The translations under genes were made by a program, and so were the position numbers. 64,000 nt of DNA, taken from JACKOB01 sp024234575. Its GTDB lineage: Bacteria; Pseudomonadota; Gammaproteobacteria; Pseudomonadales; Oleiphilaceae. The stretch covers positions 124,001 through 188,000 of the forward strand of contig JBPJFZ010000004.1 of assembly GCA_051208035.1 (NCBI GenBank). Reading direction: 5' to 3'. Shown one piece after another: positions 54,468 to 62,519 of the stretch. The notes beneath the pieces are model-generated. The model was not told where the DNA came from. It ran no database searches and saw only the letters and a list, made by a program, of their open reading frames with translations. Each line of letters opens with the position of its first letter. Position 1 is the first letter of the stretch.

Positions 54468-55361
54468 CTAAACGATTGGCTCTGGTTCAAGAAAGTCAGC
54501 AACCTCCTGAAAAACAGTTTTGGTTATGTCTCCCCGTACAATTCCGTGTTTATCAAAATCTACTTCACGATAGCGCTTTTTACTTGCCCGAATTCGTTTG
54601 AATATCTCTTTTGCACTTTGAACATCGACTTTTGGATCATGGGTTGCGTGGATGATAAGAGAAGGTATCTGGATGGAGGGTAATCCCCGGCAGACGGCCT
54701 TCATTAGTCGCTGAATTTGTACGATGCCATGCACCGGACACCGTAAATAGTTGATATCCGGGTTGTCTGCATGGTTGGTGACGAATTCTTTTCTTAGCGC
54801 CTTGACGCTATTCAGTTGAAAGGGAAGTAACGCGTCTATCTGCCTAAGTGTCTGATTCCAGGTATTGACCAGCTTGGCGAATTTTGCAGAGAACTTTTTA
54901 AATTTTAGTGGTGCACTAATGCTGATAACTGCATCAAATGCATGCGGTTTTGTTATGGCCTGATACAGTGCAACCGCACCCCCTGTTGAGAATCCGGCGA
55001 TAATGATGTTTTTACTGCAGCATGACAGAATATCATGTCCACGATCAACCGAGGCAATCCATTCGTTCATTTCCCGGTCAGAAAGATCGTCGGCAGAAGT
55101 TCCGTGTCCTGCCATTCGGGGGGCATAAACGTTGTATCCTTGGGAGTAAAGAAAATCGGCCCACTGTCGTACTTCTTCTGGTGCGGCCATAAGTCCGTGG
55201 ATAAGCAATACCCCTTTGTTTGCGTCTGCATGATGCAAAAGATAGGGGGCTCCTACTGCTTTGGCTTTGGTTTCGCCCTCAAGATAATGTTTTTGATAAT
55301 CTTGCTCAAAGCGTGCCAGCTCATCGTCAAGCAGTGCCTGGCAGTAACTAGAAACTGGCAT
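54468..55361 (-). CDS. Lysophospholipase-like alpha/beta hydrolase
   Basis: A 297-aa hydrolase with the G-x-S-x-G nucleophile elbow in IIIAGFSTGGAVALYQA (Ser near 124), oxyanion HG in LLIHGLMAAPEE near 53, and late Asp/His candidates (THDPKVDV near 239; FDKHGIV near 275). No signal peptide. Translation start ATG at 55361 lies 2 bp after the upstream hemolysin III stop, suggesting coupling. Substrate unknown; a carboxylesterase or monoacylglycerol lipase role is likely. Confidence 0.85.
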   Translation of the reverse strand: MPVSSYCQALLDDELARFEQDYQKHYLEGETKAKAVGAPYLLHHADANKGVLLIHGLMAAPEEVRQWADFLYSQGYNVYAPRMAGHGTSADDLSDREMNEWIASVDRGHDILSCCSKNIIIAGFSTGGAVALYQAITKPHAFDAVISISAPLKFKKFSAKFAKLVNTWNQTLRQIDALLPFQLNSVKALRKEFVTNHADNPDINYLRCPVHGIVQIQRLMKAVCRGLPSIQIPSLIIHATHDPKVDVQSAKEIFKRIRASKKRYREVDFDKHGIVRGDITKTVFQEVADFLEPEPIV

Positions 55362-55363
55362 GC

Positions 55364-56032
55364 TCAGGCTGCAACCGTTGCGGAGGAAAATGCGCTGTAT
55401 ATCATCGCGTAGTGACAGGTACCACCCACTAAAACCATTACATGGAAGAGTTCGTGGAAGCTAAATATTCCCGGTAATATCAATGGTTTTTTAAACGCAT
55501 AGAACAAGGCTCCAAGGGTAAATGCTGCGCCACCGGAAAATAAAAGGGTCGCCTGTGATGAACTCATGGACGCCAGTATCTGCTGCATGGGAAACACCAG
55601 CATCCATCCCATGATTAAAAATATGATGGCGTATATCACTCTGGGGGCTCTGGGGAAAAACAATTGTGAGCAAACACCAAAAAATACCAGGCCCCATTGG
55701 ATAGAAATCATGGGCAAGCGCCAGTTGTCGTCCAGGAAGAAATAACAAACGGGGGTGTAAGAGCCGGCAATCATAAAGAAAATTGCCAGGCGGTCCATTT
55801 TACGCCAAAAAGACAGCTCGTTTTCTTCCTTTTTGAAAGCATGATAGAGCGAGCTGGCAGAGAACAAAAAAGTGATGGAAAGCCCGTACACAAGCGCTGT
55901 TGCTAGTAGCGATGCCGAATCGGTTGCTGCCAGTACAAGAAAAATTGTTCCTACGGCCGAGGCAATCATGCCTGCCAGGTGAGAATAAAAGTTAAAAGCT
56001 TCCTGAGATTTCACCACATTATTACCCTTCAT
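55364..56032 (-). CDS. Hemolysin III (YqfA/PAQR) family membrane protein
   Basis: Seven-helix membrane protein of 222 aa with the conserved EAFNFYSHLAGMIASAVGTIF start, SSLYHAFKKEE (metal-binding His near 64), MIAGSYTP near 92, and the late HELFHVMVLVGGTCHYAMI pair of His (about 193-211) that form the metal site of PAQR/HlyIII. A GTG at 56017, after AAGGG, is an alternative start. Role in E. coli homologues is membrane fluidity or stress. Confidence 0.9.
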   Translation of the reverse strand: MKGNNVVKSQEAFNFYSHLAGMIASAVGTIFLVLAATDSASLLATALVYGLSITFLFSASSLYHAFKKEENELSFWRKMDRLAIFFMIAGSYTPVCYFFLDDNWRLPMISIQWGLVFFGVCSQLFFPRAPRVIYAIIFLIMGWMLVFPMQQILASMSSSQATLLFSGGAAFTLGALFYAFKKPLILPGIFSFHELFHVMVLVGGTCHYAMIYSAFSSATVAA

Positions 56033-56241
56033 TTTTATAAGTTGAAATTAAATAAGCCGCAGGCAAATCAGAATACGAGCGTATTGTGTGCAACTATCTC
56101 TTAAGTGAGTTGATCAACCTCAGTTTGGAGAAATTTATTTACAACTGTGAGGTGATTGTCAGGGGGTGAGGAAAGTTCTCAGTGGGTGAAACCGGCCTAT
56201 ACTGAGTGACGATATACAATGACCTTTAGGAAATAAATGCT

Positions 56242-56565
56242 ATGGCGACGGCACCTGTTGCAAATACGGCAGCGGCAAAAGAGTTTCGCAATGTTTCAGA
56301 GGCGATCCGTGTACTGCGCACTGGACGAAAAGATGACCGTTGGTATTCTGCAGCGGAATTCTTAATTTCCAGAGCAACACCAGAAGTCACTTTGATGTTG
56401 GATGTGGGGAAAGAACTTGGCAGAAAAAGTGAGCAGGCGCAGCAGGCTGGTGTAAGAAGACCCATCCCCTGGAAATGGGGGCTTGTAATGGTTGTGCTTG
56501 TTGCCGGGGCGATACTTTCCGGATATCTGTTGGCCGAGGTGGTCGGTGGTATCTGTGCGAGCTAA
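56242..56565 (+). CDS. Small membrane-anchored unknown protein
   Basis: A 107-aa protein with no recognised domain. The N part is Ala-rich then charged (KEFRNVSEAIRVLRTGRKDDRWYSAAEFLISRATPEV); the last 30 residues hold one membrane helix (GLVMVVLVAGAILSGYLLAEVVGG), so the protein is likely C-tail anchored or type II. It follows an AGGAAA site. Codon use is like the neighbours. Confidence 0.6.
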   Translation: MATAPVANTAAAKEFRNVSEAIRVLRTGRKDDRWYSAAEFLISRATPEVTLMLDVGKELGRKSEQAQQAGVRRPIPWKWGLVMVVLVAGAILSGYLLAEVVGGICAS

Positions 56566-56762
56566 ATTCAAATTCTGAGACCTGTGCACGGTAGTCTTCA
56601 TCTGTAAAATTGTGTTAAATCATTTTTTAAGCATTGTTTAAAAATTGCAGTTCAAATTTGACGGTTATCAATCGATCAATTGTGGGCCTTTGTCATACTT
56701 CTTTCCAGTTTTTACTTGATGCGTTGGTCTTATATCGGTTAGAAAGAGGCTGCTGGCCTTTT

Positions 56763-56776
56763 AGATCACCTGATCT
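56763..56776. repeat. Perfect 14-bp palindrome upstream of CoA-transferase gene
   Basis: AGATCA-CC-TGATCT is perfectly palindromic and lies 48 bp before the 56824 start. It could be an operator, but I have no regulator to match it; the length also allows chance occurrence. Confidence 0.35.
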
Positions 56777-56823
56777 TTGATAAGCATCCAAACAAAAATA
56801 ATGAGTCTAGGAAGGGAAACGTC

Positions 56824-59010
56824 ATGTCGGATAATCCAATTATCGTAAGCGATGTAGAAAAATGTGTTGATGAAATTATCGCACAAGTAGGAAAAGACAT
56901 TACTTTTGGTATGCCGCTGGGTTTAGGCAAACCAATTCATTTAGTCAATGCGCTCTATGAGCGAGCAAAAAAAGATTCTTCGATAAAACTCCATATTGCA
57001 ACCGCAATTACACTAGAGAAACCCTCCGGCAGCAGCAAACTCGAAAAAGCCTTTATGGGGCCATTTGCCGAACGGCTTTTTGGTGGTATCCCAGATATTG
57101 CCTATATGAAAGATCTGCGTCAGAAAAAATTGCCCCCCAATGTCGAAGTGTCCGAGTTTTTCTTTAAAGCAGGCAGTTTCCTGAACGATCCAACACAACA
57201 GCAAAATTACATCAGCACTAATTACACCCATGCCGTGCGAGACTTGCTGCGTGCCGGTGTTAACGTTGTCTCGCAAATGGTTGCCAGCCGCACGAAAGAT
57301 GGCAAAACCACTTACAGCTTAAGCTGCAATCCGGATACAGCGTTAGACATTGCGCCAAAGCTGCTGGAGCAACGGGCAAAAGGTAAAAAAGTAGCAATCG
57401 TTGCTGAGGTTAATAACGAGCTTCCATTTATGATTAATCATGCGGAAGTTGAGCCGGAAGAGTTCGATATCATCCTCGATAACCGTAAGTACGACTGCAA
57501 ACTATTTGGCGCGCCGAATATGGCCATTACCCCTTCTGACCATTTTATCGGTTTCAATGCCAGTACATTGGTAAAGGATGGCGGCACGCTGCAGGTTGGT
57601 ATCGGTTCTTTGGGCAGTGCCTTGGTTAATGGTGCGATAATGCGTCACAAGAATAACAAGGATTATGCCGAGCTCGTATCTGAGCTGGGATTAGAGAAGA
57701 AGTTCCCTGTTATCAATGAAATTGGCGGTCATGGAACATTTGAGAAAGGCCTTTACGGTTGTAGTGAAATGATGGTTGACGGGTTTATCTACCTGTACAA
57801 AGCCGGCATTCTCAAGCGTGAAGTGTTCGAAGATGTTCCTCTGCAAACCTTGCTGAATGAAGAAAAAATTACCACTAAAGTTGACCTTAAGATGCTTGAC
57901 GCATTAGTTGAGTCAGGTGTGGTCGGCCAGGAGTTGCGTGCGAAAGATGTAACCTACCTGAAGAAAACCGGCGTATTCAAAGACAATGTGGAATATAAGG
58001 GTGGCAGCCTGGTCGTGGATGAAGAGACCGTCGCTGCGAATTTAGCAGATGCCTCTGCGAGAAAATTGATCGAAAAGTTGTGTCTGGGTGATAAGCTGAA
58101 AGGCGGCATTATCATGCATGGCGGCTTCTTCCTTGGGCCACAGCAATTTTACAAATTGCTGAAAGAGCTGACTGATGAAGAGCATGAAAAATTCTGTATG
58201 ACCAGCGTGTGCTTCATTAACCATCTCTATGATCATCGTTTTGGTGATCAGAAAATGAAATTAGCACAAAGAAAAGAGGCGCGCTTTATTAACTCCGCAA
58301 TGATGTACACCTTAAACGGAGCCGCAGTATCGGATGGCTTGGCTAATGGTAAGGTGGTCAGTGGTGTGGGTGGTCAATATAACTTCGTTGCCATGGCCCA
58401 CGAGATTGATGATGCTCGTTCAATTCTTACCATGAAGTCGACACGTCAGAGTGGCGGCAAGGCGATGAGTAATATTGTATTTAACTATGCTCACTGCACC
58501 ATTCCACGTCATTTACGAGATATCGTGGTGACTGAATACGGCGTGGCTGATCTCCTGGGTCGCCCAGATAAAGACGTCTATATCGAGTTAATCAAAATAG
58601 CTGACTCACGCTTCCAGGATGAGTTGTTAGCGCAAGCTAAAGCTGTCGGTAAGGTGCCTGCAGATTATCAGTTGCCAGCGGAGTATCGTCAGAATACCCC
58701 GGAACGCCTGATGGCGCTGTATAAAAAATACAGTGCGAAAGGATATTTTGATCCGTTCCCATTCGGCTGCGACTTTACGCCAGATGAGCTGAAAATCGGT
58801 AAAGCGTTGAAGTCACTAAAAGCTAAAACAGGGTCGCGTTCAGGGTTGTTAAAAGCAATATGGGGCGCTCTAAAGTTGAAGGATATGCCTGCAGAGGCGC
58901 AGCCTTTACTTAAGCGTATGAATATGGAAACACCGGCCGACTTTAAAGAGAAACTTGAGCAAAAACTGCTGGTTTCTGAAATGTTGAACCTGGGTGTTAT
59001 CAAGGCCTGA
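56824..59010 (+). CDS. Acetyl-CoA hydrolase/transferase family protein
   Basis: A 728-aa protein of the acyl-CoA hydrolase/CoA-transferase family. The N domain ends in LQVGIGSLGSALVNGAIM near 260; the Glu that usually forms the CoA thioester lies in GLYGCSEMMVDGF near 315-327. The C domain begins with PINEIGGHG-like region and includes VSGVGGQYNFVAMAHEIDDARSILTMKSTRQSGGKAMSNIVFNY, in pieces near 515-560. The C terminus has an extra ~130 residues after the normal fold. It may make acetate or recycle CoA; exact substrates are unknown. A terminator follows. Confidence 0.85.
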   Translation: MSDNPIIVSDVEKCVDEIIAQVGKDITFGMPLGLGKPIHLVNALYERAKKDSSIKLHIATAITLEKPSGSSKLEKAFMGPFAERLFGGIPDIAYMKDLRQKKLPPNVEVSEFFFKAGSFLNDPTQQQNYISTNYTHAVRDLLRAGVNVVSQMVASRTKDGKTTYSLSCNPDTALDIAPKLLEQRAKGKKVAIVAEVNNELPFMINHAEVEPEEFDIILDNRKYDCKLFGAPNMAITPSDHFIGFNASTLVKDGGTLQVGIGSLGSALVNGAIMRHKNNKDYAELVSELGLEKKFPVINEIGGHGTFEKGLYGCSEMMVDGFIYLYKAGILKREVFEDVPLQTLLNEEKITTKVDLKMLDALVESGVVGQELRAKDVTYLKKTGVFKDNVEYKGGSLVVDEETVAANLADASARKLIEKLCLGDKLKGGIIMHGGFFLGPQQFYKLLKELTDEEHEKFCMTSVCFINHLYDHRFGDQKMKLAQRKEARFINSAMMYTLNGAAVSDGLANGKVVSGVGGQYNFVAMAHEIDDARSILTMKSTRQSGGKAMSNIVFNYAHCTIPRHLRDIVVTEYGVADLLGRPDKDVYIELIKIADSRFQDELLAQAKAVGKVPADYQLPAEYRQNTPERLMALYKKYSAKGYFDPFPFGCDFTPDELKIGKALKSLKAKTGSRSGLLKAIWGALKLKDMPAEAQPLLKRMNMETPADFKEKLEQKLLVSEMLNLGVIKA

Positions 59011-59029
59011 GCGGATAGCAGGTAACAAT

Positions 59030-59065
59030 AAAAAACCATGGCAGTTAACGCTGCCGTGGTTTTTT
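59030..59065 (+). terminator. Intrinsic terminator after the CoA-hydrolase gene
   Basis: AAAAAACCATGGCAG pairs with CTGCCGTGGTTTTTT (one G-U) around a 6-nt loop, ending in six T. It sits 20 bp after the stop. Confidence 0.9.
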
Positions 59066-59197
59066 CCGTTAAGTCAGCAATAAAGTATCCTGATTAGGCT
59101 GACTTTGGTCTGGATATGCTATTATTGCCACCCTTTCACACAGCGCTTCGCGTGAGTATTACCTTATTCGAATTAATACGTTGCACAGGTTTGTAGT

Positions 59198-59650
59198 ATG
59201 TCGGTCAAAGTTTACACAATTCATTACAATCTTAAGAATAGTGAAGGGGCAGTTATCGATACGTCCTTGGGTGGTGAGCCTCTGGAATTTGTTCAGGGCT
59301 CTGGCCAGGTAGTGAAGGGTATTGAAAAGGCGCTAGAAGGTCGTGAGCCCGGACAGGTGTTAGAAGTCACTGTGCCTCCGGAACTTGCCTATGGCCTGCG
59401 GCGGGATGAACTTGTTGAATCTATACCGAAAGCTTCTTTTGACGGTGTTGAAGCTGTTCCGGGTAAGATTTTACAGTGTCAGGAAAATGGCCAGGTAAAG
59501 ATTGTTAAAGTGTTGGACGTAAAAGACGACATGGTTTTGGTTGATAGTAATCATCCATTGGCAGGCTTTACTCTTTATTTTGATATCGAGTTAATCAGCG
59601 TACGCGATGCTAATGTCAGCGAAGTAAAAAACCGTCCTAGTATCCATTAA
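59198..59650 (+). CDS. slyD: SlyD-type FKBP peptidyl-prolyl isomerase
   Basis: FKBP-type cis-trans prolyl isomerase and chaperone. Starts VYTIHYNLKNSEGAVIDTSLGGEPLEFVQGSGQVVKGIEKALEG and has the insert-in-flap chaperone domain (about 70-125; ELAYGLRRDELVESIPKASF, DSNHPLAGFTLYFDIELISV). Unlike E. coli SlyD it has no His/Cys-rich metal tail. Length 150 aa. Confidence 0.92.
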   Translation: MSVKVYTIHYNLKNSEGAVIDTSLGGEPLEFVQGSGQVVKGIEKALEGREPGQVLEVTVPPELAYGLRRDELVESIPKASFDGVEAVPGKILQCQENGQVKIVKVLDVKDDMVLVDSNHPLAGFTLYFDIELISVRDANVSEVKNRPSIH

Positions 59651-59671
59651 GGTGTTGTGCAGCGGTGCAGG

Positions 59672-60466
59672 TCATACTGTGTTCTCCGCATAGCGTGGTC
59701 TTGCGTTTGTCGCCAGCGTACAGGTGTTGTAAAGCTGTTTTTCTATCTGTTGATGAAGTTCTGCTGTGGCCAGGTTTATATCAGCATCCTTCGCCAACTG
59801 GTACAGAGGATGAAAATGCACACGAACCTGGACATAAGGTTTTGCGAAAATTTTTTTCAGGTGTGTTAGAAACTCATCATTGCCAACAAAGGGGGTTTCC
59901 ACACAACGGCCGCCATTCGCATTCTGGTAATACAACGTGATGGGTTGTATGGCAACCTCTGCATTGCTTGCTGCACCAATAAGTTTTGAGTGAAAGCGAA
60001 GAACCGATTCTCCTCCTGATGTTGTACCCTCAGGAAACACCAGTACATTCTTCTTTTTATTCAGTCGCGCCTCGATTTCCTCACGCACAAGTGCTGACTT
60101 ACCATCACCTCTCTGCACAAAGAAGGTCCCGGCCTGCTCCGCCAAAGCGCCAATGAGAGGCCAGGATCGTACTTCTGCTTTCGAAAGAAAGTACACGGGA
60201 ATAAGGGAGCCCAACACGGGAATATCTGTCCACGATATGTGGTTGCTGATGATCAGGCAGGCTTCTTTTGATGGTGTTCCTGTAACGCTTATTCTCAGGC
60301 CGGCTAATTGGCAAAACCACCCCAGATAGAGCTTGGCCCAGTTTGATCTGTCATGGTAGTTGCCAGTTATTTTGTCTAGCATCGACAACACTGCGGCAGT
60401 GAAAAAGCATTGTAATAAAAAAAGTAAAAACAGTATTGCTCGGTAAACTTGCCTGATCAACGCCAT
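59672..60466 (-). CDS. olsA: 1-acyltransferase of the PlsC family, probable OlsA
   Basis: Membrane acyltransferase of 264 aa. NHISWTD (HX4D) near 70 and VFPEGTTSG near 147 are the catalytic and glycerol-phosphate motifs; two N-terminal membrane helices. The neighbour olsB upstream on the same strand suggests it makes ornithine lipid from lyso-ornithine lipid rather than phosphatidic acid. The ATG at 60466 is preferred over a GTG at 60484. PlsC for general lipid synthesis remains possible. Confidence 0.78.
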   Translation of the reverse strand: MALIRQVYRAILFLLFLLQCFFTAAVLSMLDKITGNYHDRSNWAKLYLGWFCQLAGLRISVTGTPSKEACLIISNHISWTDIPVLGSLIPVYFLSKAEVRSWPLIGALAEQAGTFFVQRGDGKSALVREEIEARLNKKKNVLVFPEGTTSGGESVLRFHSKLIGAASNAEVAIQPITLYYQNANGGRCVETPFVGNDEFLTHLKKIFAKPYVQVRVHFHPLYQLAKDADINLATAELHQQIEKQLYNTCTLATNARPRYAENTV

Positions 60467-60526
60467 AGTTCTTGGTGCCTCCACATAGATGTGCTGTATA
60501 AAGTGGCCTCTCTGTTACCAGGTTGC

Positions 60527-61306
60527 TCAGGCGGCACTTTTTGTTAGTGCGGTTGACTTAAGAAAGTGTCGTTTATAGCGGGGTGTCATTTCTTCTACAT
60601 CCAAAAAGATAAATACATCTGCGGTTTTGAATGTTGGGTCCCAGCATGGGTCACCGCAAATTTTAGCCCCCAGTCTCATATACGCTCTCAGTAGCGCGGG
60701 TATCTCATCGTTTGTCACAGAAAGACAGGTTTGCATGGCCAGATGAGGCATTTGTCGCTTAGGTTTTACGGCAAACATAGCATCGGCAGGGTAAGACTGT
60801 TTTAGGTGTTGAGCAATGCACCAGGCCTGCTGACCGTTATCTTTGATGCCAATACTGCCGCAACCAATTAAATAGCGATAGTTGTTTTCCAAGAGAAATT
60901 TGCCAATCCCCATCCATAGCAGGGTTAGCGCAGGGCCATGGCGGTAATTGGGGTGAATGCAGGTTCGTCCCACCTCCATCACTTTGTTAGTCTTCTTTAT
61001 GCTATCTGGTAAAGAAAATTCTGTTTCTGAATAGTAGCGGCCGGTTAGTGCCAGGCTATCGCTGGTGAGTATTCGTGTGGTGGCAACGACCTTACCAGTG
61101 CAGTTGTCCATGATCACCAGGTGTTTGCAGTATTGGTCGAAAGTATCGGCATCTGTAACCTGGTGTCCAAACCCCGCATTAAACTCCTGCCTAAAAACAT
61201 CAAAACGTAGTTGTTGGGCTTCGCTAATGGTTTCGTCTCTGTCAGCAATAAAGGCCGTCAGGTCTTTCTCGACGTTTGCTTGTGACTTCGTGTTTAGGTT
61301 TTGCAT
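60527..61306 (-). CDS. olsB: Ornithine N-acyltransferase OlsB (lyso-ornithine lipid synthase)
   Basis: GNAT-like 259-aa enzyme that adds 3-hydroxyacyl-ACP to ornithine. The OlsB pattern is clear: LRFDVFRQEFNAGFG, DQYCKHLVIMD, RYYSETEFSLP, VMEVGRTCIHPNYRHGPALTLLWMGIGKFL and the C-terminal ALLRAYMRLGAKICGDPCWDPTFKTADVFIFLDVE. An AGGAGG lies 5 nt before the ATG. It heads an olsB-olsA unit; a Pho-box-like array lies just upstream. Ornithine lipids replace phospholipids when phosphate is scarce in other bacteria. Confidence 0.85.
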   Translation of the reverse strand: MQNLNTKSQANVEKDLTAFIADRDETISEAQQLRFDVFRQEFNAGFGHQVTDADTFDQYCKHLVIMDNCTGKVVATTRILTSDSLALTGRYYSETEFSLPDSIKKTNKVMEVGRTCIHPNYRHGPALTLLWMGIGKFLLENNYRYLIGCGSIGIKDNGQQAWCIAQHLKQSYPADAMFAVKPKRQMPHLAMQTCLSVTNDEIPALLRAYMRLGAKICGDPCWDPTFKTADVFIFLDVEEMTPRYKRHFLKSTALTKSAA

Positions 61307-61329
61307 AGATTCCTCCTAGGTTTGATACG

Positions 61330-61384
61330 ATCCTAGGTAGAGAAAATGTCAGGTGAGTGACATTCTGTTTGCATTTGCATGACA
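61330..61384 (-). promoter_or_regulatory. Tandem Pho-box-like repeats and -10 before olsB
   Basis: On the minus strand four 11-bp units run head to tail from 61384 to 61341: TGTCATGCAAA, TGCAAACAGAA, TGTCACTCACC, TGACATTTTCT. Units 1 and 3 match the PhoB TGTCA core; units 2 and 4 are weaker. A -10-like TAGGAT (61335-61330) lies 5 bp further. PhoB sites are 11-bp direct repeats ending near the -10, so PhoB control of olsBA is plausible. The region 61307-61655 holds this plus the repeat at 61487 and no gene. Confidence 0.5.
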
Positions 61385-61486
61385 ACGCAGGGCTGTAAGT
61401 GCATCAAGCTGGAATGGGATACGCCAGCCAGAACTTTGCTTATTTGCCTGTGATTTTATATTGAGAAAGGGTATTAGACTGATTTA

Positions 61487-61506
61487 TCAGGAAAATTCAG
61501 GTAAAT
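61487..61506 (+). repeat. 10-bp direct repeat upstream of the response-regulator gene
   Basis: TCAGGAAAAT is directly followed by TCAGGTAAAT (9 of 10 identical). OmpR-family regulators commonly bind 10-11-bp tandem repeats, so this may be an autoregulatory site for the regulator at 61656. A TATACT -10-like hexamer lies close downstream. Inference only. Confidence 0.4.
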
Positions 61507-61655
61507 TTTTAAACTGCATATATACTTATTGTAAGTTTGAAGATACGAATATTTACATTGCCTGTTTTTCGTGAAGATTAAGGCATTTCGCTATTTTCAG
61601 AGATATATCCCGACAAGGGAATCAATCGAAAAGAACAAACAATTGGGTCGAACGA

Positions 61656-62405
61656 ATGGAAAGTGTAGAGCAGAGTGAAGCTTGGCGGATACTCATTGTA
61701 GAAGATGATGAGAGATTGGCGGATCTGACCAAAGAATACCTTGAAAGCAACGGGCTGGTCGTTTCGGTTGAGCCCAACGGGACGGTGGCTGTTGATAGAA
61801 TCAAAAACGAGCGCCCCGACCTGGTGGTCCTTGATTTGATGCTGCCGGGGGAGGATGGCCTATCCATTTGTCGGCGCGTCAGGCCCCATTATAACGGTCC
61901 TATTCTGATGTTAACGGCGAGAACTGACGATCTCGATCAGGTGCTGGGGTTGGAAATGGGAGCTGATGATTATATGTCCAAGCCCGTCCGGCCGAGGGTG
62001 CTGCTCGCCAGAATCAGGGCACTGTTACGACGTATTAAAGAGTCAGACGGACATCATTCTGCAAGCGATGCGGCGGCGGTGGCTGATCCTGCAGAGCAAA
62101 CTCGCCTGGTATTTAATGATCTGGTTGTGGATAAATCCATGCGTGAAGCCTGGCTTAATGATGAAAGCATAGAGCTGACCAGTGCCGAGTTCGATTTACT
62201 CTGGTTGTTGGCCAGCAGTGCCGGAAAAGTGCTAAGTCGGGAAGAAATCTTTACATGCCTGCGCGGAATTGAGTACGACGGACAGGATCGGTCAATTGAT
62301 GTGCGCGTGTCCAGAATTCGACCCAAAATAGGTGATGACCCAGTTCATCCAAAGCGAATTAAAACTGTGCGAAGCAAAGGCTATCTGTTTGTCAAAGAGG
62401 CCTGA
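61656..62405 (+). CDS. OmpR-family response regulator (RstA-like)
   Basis: A 249-aa two-domain regulator. Receiver: ILIVEDDERLADL (acidic pocket), phosphoacceptor Asp in LVVLDLMLPGEDG near 60, Thr/Lys in LMLTARTDD near 88 and MSKPVRPR near 110. C-terminal winged helix: LTSAEFDLLWLLASSAGKVLSREEIF near 175-200 and the DRSIDVRVSRIRPKIGDDP recognition region near 210. It precedes an RstB-like kinase by about 115 bp, so the two form a two-component system. Confidence 0.93.
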   Translation: MESVEQSEAWRILIVEDDERLADLTKEYLESNGLVVSVEPNGTVAVDRIKNERPDLVVLDLMLPGEDGLSICRRVRPHYNGPILMLTARTDDLDQVLGLEMGADDYMSKPVRPRVLLARIRALLRRIKESDGHHSASDAAAVADPAEQTRLVFNDLVVDKSMREAWLNDESIELTSAEFDLLWLLASSAGKVLSREEIFTCLRGIEYDGQDRSIDVRVSRIRPKIGDDPVHPKRIKTVRSKGYLFVKEA

Positions 62406-62519
62406 TTGTTATTGGACTTGAAAGGCAAGGACAGCTTGCGGGTTGAATAAAGTGACCAGCCAAAGGCCATGGCAGCGCTTTCGGGTTGGTCGCTTAGCAG
62501 TTTCTCAGGAAAAACAAAA

